A stretch of DNA of 64,000 nucleotides from Bacteroidales bacterium (lineage in GTDB: Bacteria > Bacteroidota > Bacteroidia > Bacteroidales > GCA-2748055): the NCBI GenBank assembly GCA_029210585.1, contig JARGFP010000015.1:1-64000 (forward strand), read 5' to 3'. Position numbers and translations under genes: made by a program. This document shows, piece after piece, positions 10,622-19,620 of the stretch; position 1 is the stretch's first letter, and each line of letters starts with the position of its first letter. Below the pieces are notes generated by a model. The model was not told the origin of the DNA. It did not search any database and worked only from the letters and a program-made list of their open reading frames with translations.

Positions 10622-10861
10622 GACAATTGATAAGATTAGTTAGAATGATTTTTGAATAAATGTACTGACCCATACCTGTGCCTGGGTTTTGAAATCGTTC
10701 GATCTGGTTTCTGCCTCAACCAAAATCATGCAACTGGAGGGATACAGGCAAATGATAGGTGTAACCGGTCCGCGGTGCATGGTTCCTGCATTGCAGGGAC
10801 AAATTTGAACCGGCCGGTTGCAGCGCCATTCAATAATCCGGACCCTCCTCTTGATTACCTG

Positions 10862-13783
10862 CTAGTAAAATACCGTTTCAAGCAGCACGAGCCTCCTGTC
10901 ACCTGTAAGCATCACTTCCAGTTCTCCGGTGGATCCATCAACAGGAACCTGCAAAGACTGGTATGCGCCCGGCCGGATCACTGCCGAGGTTGCTGTTCCA
11001 TTCACAGCGATCGTAACCTTCGCAGGTTCATCAGCAGGATTCCATACCAGGTTGCTCATTTCAGATGTATTCCCAGGAACGCGGCACCAGAAAATTGCCT
11101 CTCCATTTTCGGAATCAGGATCAAGAGGTGTCGCCACACCTCCAAAATCGCGGTGGTAATAAGGGCCGAATATTCTCCTGCCATAAGGTACATATTGCTT
11201 GCCGGCACGGTTGTTCCAGCCCCATTTGGCACCCGCATACCCATGTCCCAACGCATCGACTGAATATTCCAGGTCTTCGTAGGAACCCACAAGTGCCGGT
11301 TTGGCATTGATCATCAGCCCACTGTATATACCGGTCAGTACCCCCTTCTCTGTTCCGTACGCTCCCCAGGTAATTGGCGCATCGACAAGCACATAGGGTT
11401 CGTGACCTTGACTGTCCTGCATATAGGAGATACAATTTTGCATGATCCGATCGGCGACGGGATCCTTTCCAAGGCGGTTCACGAGGTCAAATCCTGAAAG
11501 GAGTATGCTTCCCTTTCCATCAAATATTTCGGCCAGCGCTATTCCCTCGAGCCCGACACTATAGTTCGCGAGTATCGCCGTCTGTTTGACTGCCATTGGA
11601 TCCCTGAGAACAAATCCATGCGTTACCGGGTAAATTGCCGGCATCCCCGGCTGTGTCTCGTCCCATTGGGTATAATCTGACCATATCCGAAGTTCTTTCC
11701 TGCTGATGCCCTCGAAGATGGGATGGCCGGGCCGTTCCGGGTTAATATTGAATCCATTGCGGGATGGCCTGTCCGGAGGAGGATAACTGGGATCATCTAT
11801 ATCCATTTCCGGAAACTGTATCTGTACGGGCAGCATATTCGCAAGGGATCCCCGGTGGGAGCTGTCCTGGGGCAGGATGAACAATCGTCCGCCCTCCGCG
11901 ACAAATTTCCTGATTTCACTGTAATGTGCCCCGAGGGATGAATCAGCTGAATTCTTTCCAATGATCAGCAGGTCTGTACTGCCGGGAACAGCGCCGGGAA
12001 TATAATCCATAACCGGGATCCCCCTGGCCTGGAAAGCGGTTTTGGTGGTACCGGCAGGATCATAGAGCAGGATTAATTCACCTTCCCCGTTCTTTGCACT
12101 ATACGCTTGTTTCAAGCTGCCGGCCCGGGATGAAATATACAGTAAATGATGGTTCCTGCTTACTTCCCTTCCTCCTGAGAATAAGATTCCTTCCAGGGTG
12201 TAGTCTCCCGTAAACAAACTTTCCGGCAACTGGATGGGAATTCTTTCCGAGTGGATATCAAAATACGCAATATCCGGCAGTGAAATCGTATCCACATACC
12301 TTACTGTCGTTGCATTATCCAGTAGCCGCACCACGAGCCTGTTTTTTTTCAGTGCACTGAAATCTTCTGAATCATTGATGACATGGGCGATAGGATCAAT
12401 CATGGACCCTGCATAGACCTGGAACCTCCAGTTTTCCCAACTCACCAAAACCGGCTGGTAGGATTCCCTGACCTGGCGTGTGGCAGGTTTGGGATCCATA
12501 TCCACGAAACTGGTTGCGGTATGCCAGTTCCTGAATAAGATTGTAAACGGGAATATCCCTGAAGATTCACTATTGATGCGCCGCAGTCTGCGGGTGAGTT
12601 CTGTGGCCTGCTTGAGGGTCCAAGACTGGTGCTGATCTGCAAGCAATTGCTGAACCTGCTGCGGTGCATGTCCTGTCCAGTTCAACTGCGAAACGGGGTT
12701 TTTATGATTGGGTGTAAGATTGTACCTGCCATCGGGACCTGTATAGTTCCCTACACATTCTGTAAATGTAAGGGGTTGAACTTTATCGGGAAAGGTAATA
12801 CGTTCATAATCCCTGATATGCAAAAAGGTGAACGGGGAGGCATAGTACCATCCCCAGTAACGGTGAAGATCGCAGATATCCCCTGATTGTCCGTAACCAT
12901 AACCTGCATTGCCAATGTAGAGCCGTGACGGGTCCCATTTTTGCAGACCGGCATAGGCGTAATTCAGGAACTCGATCCATTCCGAGACTTTTGAGCCACG
13001 GTAAGGCACCTCATTAGTCAGTGCATAGATTACAAGCGAGGGGTGATGCATGATGGGACCAAACTTTTTCTCTTTGTACCAATCCACAGCTGCATCATAG
13101 TCAGCGGGGGGCCGTTGTCCCATCACCGATCCCGAATAATTGCCTCCAAATACCATCATACCGAGCTCATCACATACATCATACCACACCTCGCTGTCCG
13201 GGATCCTGATAATGTTCAAATGCATGCTTTTCATGAATCGCACATATTCGAGCGCAAATTCACGGCTGTTTTCAAGTGTTTCGGGAATCCCTCTCCCGGG
13301 CGGGTTGATGGCGATGCCACGAAGGAACAACGGATAACCATTCAGCCATATCCTGCCTTCCCTGCTTTCGATGGATCTGAAACCTATCCTGTCCGAAAGT
13401 TCAATGTTCCTGAAATGTTTGTCCGTCGAAATCACAAGGTCATACAAAACAGGAGATGCCGGAGACCAGTGTTCGGCCCGGAGTCCTGAAATGATATACT
13501 GTTTTCGGCCTGGTGAGGTTGCCGTGGGAACGGCAGTAACATCTCCCCTGAAAAGCAACTGGTCGGGATCATTTTCACGGGTCAATCGCACATATATCCT
13601 GTCCGGTGCTGATGCCGGACCAGAAATTGATAGATGGTCCATGCCCGTTGTAAACGTATAGCTTTCCGCACCATATAACACAGGCGTTACGACAAAGAAA
13701 AACACAATCAAACAGGAGGTTGCAAACTTTCCCGGTAGTTTTTTCAAAAAAATGCGCTTGTCATCTCTGGATGTTCTCATCAT
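10862..13783 (-). CDS. GH2-type glycoside hydrolase lacking the usual N-terminal sugar-binding domain, with a GATase1-like domain
   Basis: 973 aa. GRIWLNGYPLFLRGIAINPP, MKSMHLNIIRIPDSEVWYDVCDELGMMVF, SLVIYALTNEVPY (acid/base NE), TFTECVGNYTG; later GRLFILPQDSSHRG...GKGSILLSGFDLV. Confidence 0.78.
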   Translation of the reverse strand: MMRTSRDDKRIFLKKLPGKFATSCLIVFFFVVTPVLYGAESYTFTTGMDHLSISGPASAPDRIYVRLTRENDPDQLLFRGDVTAVPTATSPGRKQYIISGLRAEHWSPASPVLYDLVISTDKHFRNIELSDRIGFRSIESREGRIWLNGYPLFLRGIAINPPGRGIPETLENSREFALEYVRFMKSMHLNIIRIPDSEVWYDVCDELGMMVFGGNYSGSVMGQRPPADYDAAVDWYKEKKFGPIMHHPSLVIYALTNEVPYRGSKVSEWIEFLNYAYAGLQKWDPSRLYIGNAGYGYGQSGDICDLHRYWGWYYASPFTFLHIRDYERITFPDKVQPLTFTECVGNYTGPDGRYNLTPNHKNPVSQLNWTGHAPQQVQQLLADQHQSWTLKQATELTRRLRRINSESSGIFPFTILFRNWHTATSFVDMDPKPATRQVRESYQPVLVSWENWRFQVYAGSMIDPIAHVINDSEDFSALKKNRLVVRLLDNATTVRYVDTISLPDIAYFDIHSERIPIQLPESLFTGDYTLEGILFSGGREVSRNHHLLYISSRAGSLKQAYSAKNGEGELILLYDPAGTTKTAFQARGIPVMDYIPGAVPGSTDLLIIGKNSADSSLGAHYSEIRKFVAEGGRLFILPQDSSHRGSLANMLPVQIQFPEMDIDDPSYPPPDRPSRNGFNINPERPGHPIFEGISRKELRIWSDYTQWDETQPGMPAIYPVTHGFVLRDPMAVKQTAILANYSVGLEGIALAEIFDGKGSILLSGFDLVNRLGKDPVADRIMQNCISYMQDSQGHEPYVLVDAPITWGAYGTEKGVLTGIYSGLMINAKPALVGSYEDLEYSVDALGHGYAGAKWGWNNRAGKQYVPYGRRIFGPYYHRDFGGVATPLDPDSENGEAIFWCRVPGNTSEMSNLVWNPADEPAKVTIAVNGTATSAVIRPGAYQSLQVPVDGSTGELEVMLTGDRRLVLLETVFY

Positions 13784-13792
13784 CGGATTAGC

Positions 13793-16525
13793 TTAAAGTG
13801 ATTCATTGCTGTTGGCAGTAACACGGATAGCGGAGATCACAGGTTCCCCGGAAATCGCACCAAACCGGATGTCTATGCCCTTCCCGCCGGAAGCAGTCAC
13901 GTTCAGAACAGCTTGCTGAGCGCTGGTGGAAAGCGGGTCCCTGGATGAGACTTCACACCTTACCTTTGATTGATCATTGCAGGTAATTTCAAAAACCCGT
14001 TGTTCTCCAGGTAAATCGGGCTCGGCAAACGTAACATGCACAAGGTATTTTCCATCCGGAAGATCAAAATGATAACTTTCAGGATTGAAAAGGTATTGGA
14101 AAAACAGTGCCGGATCCCCTGTCCCTTTAAGTGCTATATCCTTTTGAAGCATCATTTTTTCTCCACCCACATAACCAAAACCACCGGGCACATAAGGCTG
14201 ATCTGCAAGCCAGACAGTATTGCCCCCAGCGTAGTATTGTACATTGGATCCGCAATTAATCGCAAGATCAACCTCCTGGGGATTTATCAGGACGAGCTGC
14301 GATGGCAATACAATTGCGCTGATTTGCATCGTATCGGCGATATTTTTCTTGCTTTTTATGGCCTGCGCAATCACCTGGTTTTCTCCGGGATGCAGGACTG
14401 CGTTCCATGTAATCGTACCTGTTATATCCGGACCTTTTGTTCCGTAGCTTTTTCCGTTCACCCATAACTTTACCCGACCAGCGTTGGTATACACTTTAAC
14501 CGGCTGCATTTCAAGGTTCCCCTTTTTGCCAGCCCGTTCTGCACGCACATTCCACTCCCGGGATGCAATCCTGACAAAAGGTTCCTTTGAATAATTGGCC
14601 TTGTACAAGTAGTATACATCCTTTGGCCTGCGGTCCCATGTGTACATTCCTTTCTGATTTACATGCGGAATGGTCCCCCCGGTCCACGGTTGCGAAAAAT
14701 CAAACTGGTTCCAGATGGCCGCACCGGTCAGCTTATCCATCTCTTTCATCTGCCCGAGGTAGGATTCATGGTACAGCTGCTGGTACTGAACAGAAAAATC
14801 AAAGCGTTCGGGGGTATTTGAGTTTACCTCGCTGTCGGATCCGGCACCATATTCACTGACAATGATAGCCTGGTCGGGATATCGCTCATGTGCCTTGCGG
14901 ATGGTCCCGGAAAAATGTTTTAATTCGCCCGAATACCATCCTGAATAAACGTTGAGTCCCAGGATGTCGGAGATGCCCGTAAGTCCATACCTGGCATAGT
15001 CCGATGAACCATGAACGGCCATCGCGGTAAAACGGGTGGCGTCCTCGGCGCGAATGGTGCTGTCGAGCAGAAGCGCCAGCTGACGGACCTGTCCGGCATA
15101 CACCGGGTCCTCCTGCGTGCGCATCCGTCTCGCATTCTTTCCCCAGAGAAAGATCTCATTCATACTGCCCCAGGTGATGACCGACGGATGATTATAGTGT
15201 TGCCTGATCATTTCGCGGAGCATTTCCTTCGTATTTTCATAAAAAGCAGGATCGGTAGTGATGTAATTCACCAGGGGGATCTCCTCCCACACCAACAGCC
15301 CGAGACTGTCGCAGGCATGGAGCACGGCAGGGTCCTGGGGATAGTGCGCCAGCCTGACAAAGTTACATCCCATTTCCTTAATGATCTTAAGGTCCCTGAC
15401 ATGATCCTCGTTGGTGAGGGCCGAACCTTTTCCCTGGAAATCCTGGTGACGGTTGGTTCCCCTGAGGAACAACTTTTCTCCATTCAGGAAGAAACCTTTC
15501 TGCGGATCGAGTGCAATGGACCTGATCCCCAGCGGAACTTGCTGATAGTCTGCTATTTTCCCATCCACCAATAATGTATATTCAACATCATACAGAAACG
15601 GGTTGTCGGGTGACCAGAGAACTGGATCAGGAACCTCCATACTGAGGCTCGCATTCATTCCATCCGCTCCTCCTGGCAGGAGCAACAATGTGTCTTTGCG
15701 GTTTACCAGCCTACCGGACGGATCCTTGAGTGCCACCTGCAATTGGGTCTTCACATTTTTTTCCGTGTGGTTGGTGACCCGTGCCCTTGCATGCAACACT
15801 GTAAGGTCGCCATTTACGACAGTTGTGCTTTGCCGGATACCACACGAGCCATGATCAGACAAGGAAAAATGAACCGGCATTGTGAAAACCAGGTCCAGGT
15901 CCCTGTATATTCCGCCGTATAATGCGTAGCCTACCGACAGGGGCGGAATATACGGATCATGGGCATTTGATACTGATACTGCAATGAGATTGGGTGTATC
16001 CCCGGTCTCTATAAATGGCGTAATATCAACCGAAAAAGCTGTGTATCCTCCCTTGTGACGACCCGCGAACATTCCGTTTACGTAAACGTCTGCCACCTGG
16101 TTCGCTCCCTCAAACCTTAACCAGCATTGCCTGTCACTGTATTGTTCCGGTATGATGATCCGTTTCCTGTACCAACCCGTCCCCCGGTAATATCCATCGT
16201 CATCATCAAATGGGTCGGAAGCGTTCCATGTATGGGGGAGTTCTATCTTTTCCCAGGCTGCATCATTGAATTTATCATTATAACCAAATTCAAATCCTCC
16301 CTTGTGGAACAGCCAGGACCTGTTCAGATTAAATACCGCCCTTGCATTCTCTGAAGAAGGGATGACCTGGGTCCCTGAAGCTTCTGTATTGCTCCCGGCA
16401 CCTGCTGTATTGGCCCCGGAAGAATTTACGTTGCTGCCGGATGCAATTACATTGAAATTCAGCAGGAAGATTGCCAAAAAAGTAACAAATGCGCTTTGTA
16501 TGTGTAATTCAGATCGTTTCATCAT
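13793..16525 (-). CDS. GH2 family glycoside hydrolase (beta-galactosidase-like) with C-terminal malectin/CBM-like region
   Basis: 910 aa. FNLNRSWLFHKGGFEFGYNDKFNDAAWEKIELPHTWN (GH2 N domain), FFLNGEKLFLRGTNRHQDF, VITWGSMNEIFLWG, AIIVSEYGAGSD. Confidence 0.9.
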   Translation of the reverse strand: MMKRSELHIQSAFVTFLAIFLLNFNVIASGSNVNSSGANTAGAGSNTEASGTQVIPSSENARAVFNLNRSWLFHKGGFEFGYNDKFNDAAWEKIELPHTWNASDPFDDDDGYYRGTGWYRKRIIIPEQYSDRQCWLRFEGANQVADVYVNGMFAGRHKGGYTAFSVDITPFIETGDTPNLIAVSVSNAHDPYIPPLSVGYALYGGIYRDLDLVFTMPVHFSLSDHGSCGIRQSTTVVNGDLTVLHARARVTNHTEKNVKTQLQVALKDPSGRLVNRKDTLLLLPGGADGMNASLSMEVPDPVLWSPDNPFLYDVEYTLLVDGKIADYQQVPLGIRSIALDPQKGFFLNGEKLFLRGTNRHQDFQGKGSALTNEDHVRDLKIIKEMGCNFVRLAHYPQDPAVLHACDSLGLLVWEEIPLVNYITTDPAFYENTKEMLREMIRQHYNHPSVITWGSMNEIFLWGKNARRMRTQEDPVYAGQVRQLALLLDSTIRAEDATRFTAMAVHGSSDYARYGLTGISDILGLNVYSGWYSGELKHFSGTIRKAHERYPDQAIIVSEYGAGSDSEVNSNTPERFDFSVQYQQLYHESYLGQMKEMDKLTGAAIWNQFDFSQPWTGGTIPHVNQKGMYTWDRRPKDVYYLYKANYSKEPFVRIASREWNVRAERAGKKGNLEMQPVKVYTNAGRVKLWVNGKSYGTKGPDITGTITWNAVLHPGENQVIAQAIKSKKNIADTMQISAIVLPSQLVLINPQEVDLAINCGSNVQYYAGGNTVWLADQPYVPGGFGYVGGEKMMLQKDIALKGTGDPALFFQYLFNPESYHFDLPDGKYLVHVTFAEPDLPGEQRVFEITCNDQSKVRCEVSSRDPLSTSAQQAVLNVTASGGKGIDIRFGAISGEPVISAIRVTANSNESL

Positions 16526-16543
16526 GGTGATTTGGAAGCGTGA

Positions 16544-19231
16544 CTAAATTTGTGTGGTCTTGATAAATTTTGTTGTAAAGTTCCCCGAGGTACCTGTCAC
16601 CCGGATAAAATAAAGTCCCTCCGGGAGCTGGCTGATGTCTACCGGCCCATTATTGAGTGCACTCATTCCCAGCTGCATGACCTTATGTCCATCTGCTGAA
16701 AGTATTTCAACGCGACCGGGGAGGCTCTGAAATTCTTTACTCCTGAAATGCAGGAAATCACCAGCTGGATTTGGATAGATTTCTACTCCAGGTGCTGTTT
16801 TCAGGTCTGTGTTTTCCACAAGGCTGAATGCAAGCTTTGCAAATTGCTCCCCACTTTCAACAGCGTCAATATAAGCAGGGTCGGTGGCTGATTCCAGCGC
16901 CTTCATGGCGATGCTGAACGTATATTCACCTGCTTCGGTTTTCGGTAGCACATAATCGCTGACATCCCACCGGCAACCAACAGTTTCATTGTTGCTGCTC
17001 ACGCTCAGAGATGAAACAGGATCTCCTGAAAGATCGGGTTGCGAGAGCCAGGTAAGCTGCATCTCTCCCCAACTGTTGTCATCTATCCCGAACACACCAA
17101 GTTCCACCGTGGATCGCCTGGTATTGACTCCGGCCATGAGCTCAACCTTGTTAAAGGATGCAGGAAGCTGCAAAGGATCAATGTCAAATCCAAAAAAAGC
17201 AATTCTGGTGTAATTGTCTGAAGACGAACTCTTTACAAGTACTTCAATATCTTCTCCATAATTGTCTCCATTGTAATCGCCACCCCTGACATAGGTATCC
17301 TTCACTGCGGCATTCCAGGCCAGTTCCCTGAGTACAATCCTCAAGGTATCCATAGCAGATAGGGCATTTAATTCAGAGCGGATTACTACGATTCCCTCCC
17401 CTGCTTCACCGGGTTCTACAACAATATTCAGGATGCTGCCTTCAACAGTTGCGCCAAACGGTGCCCCCGGGGTAATATAATCGATGCTGTAGTTGAGTTC
17501 CTTACTCTCATCACCTTTCAAAACAAATACCTCGGAAAGTTCGATCTCCCGTTCCACCGGTTTGTATACAATGATCTCACCAAGTGGCTGGTCAACTATG
17601 ATCCTGATGTCCTTAATGATCCTGATCGATGCCGGAGCAAATTCAAGGTTGTTGTTCAGATAACCGTCACTGGTAAATACTTCGAGTGAATCACCCGTAA
17701 GATCCGTATTTGAATAGAGCACTGCTTTGAACCCGTCTGCCAGTTTTACAGAGATAATGTCCCCAGCCTGCATGCCAAGTGTTACCAGGTCAGTTCCGGA
17801 ATAATCCCCTGCTGCCAGGCCTGTCCCCGTTCCCAAAAAATTGAGTGTATCATAGATCATTGCCTGGTTGTCTTCCGGCAGCGGCTTGAGATAATTCCTC
17901 AGTCCGTAAATATCCCTGGTAATCTTTCCCAGCGAATTTTTCAGCGGTGCGTACCAGGTGCCATTCTCATTGATAAAACCCTTGTTTACATCCGGGTTGA
18001 TATCGTCCTGGAAACGGTGCCATTGCACCCCAACACATCCCCGGGTTTCCAGCATCCTGAGCGTAAAGTTCTCAAAGTAGATCGCCCGGTCGGTTTGCGT
18101 CGGTACTTTGTTCCCTGCCCCGCTTGCATTTGGCATTCCTACATCATATGCCTTGGCATAAAATTCTGAGATCAGGAAGGGCTTGTTGCTCTCTTCGAGC
18201 CACATTCCGAGGGTCTCCATGGGCGGATTATACGGGCCATAGAAATTGACACTGATCACGTCCACGTATTTCCCCGCTTCCCGGAATATAGAGGGTTTAT
18301 ATTTGGCAGCTCCATGCAGCCGGCTGCCAAGGATCAGGAGATCCGGCGCAACCGCACGTATGGCAGCGTGCACGATGCGGTAGTAAGTGCCCATCACATA
18401 CCCATGAAATTCCTCGCGATCCGTGTCATCGATGGTATATCCCTCCCCCTTCCTGTTCAACATCCACTGATGCGCAGCGATGTAATTGGGGTCTGAAGGA
18501 TGCACATCCAGGAAGCGTTCGAGCAAGACGCCGTAGGTCGTATTGTCATAATTAGGCAACTCATTATCGGTAAAAACACCTATACAAAACGGGTCATCGG
18601 CAAGGGGAATGACCTCGTCGGCTATGTTCCCGGCATAGGTTACGAATTCAGGATCGAACACCCCGATCACTCCTTTATTATACAGATCCTTCAGCCGTTG
18701 TGTGGTGTTCTTGTAACTTAGCATAAAATTAACCCGTGTCACATAAGGCATATCAGGTCCCATGAAACTATTGATATTCTCGTAAACAGACCAGTTACCG
18801 AGCGAATTGAAACCCGCCGCAACAAGGTCTTCCGGCATGTTGATATTTGGATAATAGGAGTTTACCGAATTGGGTGCGACACTGAAAAAGGGATGTCCCA
18901 GTGGATCGACCAGGTACCAGTACCCATCTATTTGTTCGGTACGAAAATGCCCGGTAGCTTCCAGCTGCAGCCCTTTCCATCCGAAATACGCATCCAGCGG
19001 GGCGTTTGTCGGTACATCGCGCAGAATCCTGGCAGGTTCCGTATTGCCGGGCGAAGTACCTACGCCTCCTAATGTATCAACAAGAACAAAACGGGCCTCA
19101 ACGACCGTATCTGTATCTTCTCCCGTTGTCTGAAGGGGAGAAGGTATTGCGGCATTTACCACCATTGAAACAGCCACCATGATCAGCGTCAACAGGGTTG
19201 CGGGATAAAAATGGGATGTGTATTTCATCAT
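16544..19231 (-). CDS. GH50/agarase-like glycoside hydrolase with DNRLRE (CBM96-like) and T9SS C-terminal domain
   Basis: 895 aa. GHFRTEQIDGYWYLVDPLGHPFFSVAPNSVN, CIGVFTDNELPN, KPFLISEFYAKAYDVG, GVQWHRFQDD; DTYVRGGDYNGDNYGEDIEVLVKSSSSDNYTRIAFFGFDI; C-term IYPNPAGDFLHF. Family number is by resemblance only. Confidence 0.62.
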   Translation of the reverse strand: MMKYTSHFYPATLLTLIMVAVSMVVNAAIPSPLQTTGEDTDTVVEARFVLVDTLGGVGTSPGNTEPARILRDVPTNAPLDAYFGWKGLQLEATGHFRTEQIDGYWYLVDPLGHPFFSVAPNSVNSYYPNINMPEDLVAAGFNSLGNWSVYENINSFMGPDMPYVTRVNFMLSYKNTTQRLKDLYNKGVIGVFDPEFVTYAGNIADEVIPLADDPFCIGVFTDNELPNYDNTTYGVLLERFLDVHPSDPNYIAAHQWMLNRKGEGYTIDDTDREEFHGYVMGTYYRIVHAAIRAVAPDLLILGSRLHGAAKYKPSIFREAGKYVDVISVNFYGPYNPPMETLGMWLEESNKPFLISEFYAKAYDVGMPNASGAGNKVPTQTDRAIYFENFTLRMLETRGCVGVQWHRFQDDINPDVNKGFINENGTWYAPLKNSLGKITRDIYGLRNYLKPLPEDNQAMIYDTLNFLGTGTGLAAGDYSGTDLVTLGMQAGDIISVKLADGFKAVLYSNTDLTGDSLEVFTSDGYLNNNLEFAPASIRIIKDIRIIVDQPLGEIIVYKPVEREIELSEVFVLKGDESKELNYSIDYITPGAPFGATVEGSILNIVVEPGEAGEGIVVIRSELNALSAMDTLRIVLRELAWNAAVKDTYVRGGDYNGDNYGEDIEVLVKSSSSDNYTRIAFFGFDIDPLQLPASFNKVELMAGVNTRRSTVELGVFGIDDNSWGEMQLTWLSQPDLSGDPVSSLSVSSNNETVGCRWDVSDYVLPKTEAGEYTFSIAMKALESATDPAYIDAVESGEQFAKLAFSLVENTDLKTAPGVEIYPNPAGDFLHFRSKEFQSLPGRVEILSADGHKVMQLGMSALNNGPVDISQLPEGLYFIRVTGTSGNFTTKFIKTTQI

Positions 19232-19620
19232 TCTAAAATCATATGTTAATTTTCAGGTTCTCTCAGCGATATTGTTGTAGCCTGACTTCTATAGTGCCGG
19301 CTATCATTATGCGGGATTAAAAATAGCACCCCCACACAAATAAAGGTTGCAATGTAAGTCAATATGGTTCCTTTTTTGTTCAGAGATGAGATTGCGCTGC
19401 AGTATGGTATTGAGCCGGTATGCAAAAGATCATTCAGAAAACCTTATCGTACGATCCGGGCAACACAGACAAAAATATTTAGTGTGAAATTAGTGTATTT
19501 TTGTGAGCGTCTGCAATGAAGAAAACACTGTGAAAAGCCACCCGTTTGTTGTCCTCTGAACAACACGCATAGAAAACAATTCCTCAGATGAACTTGCCAA
19601 CCTGCAGTGCCGGATGTATC

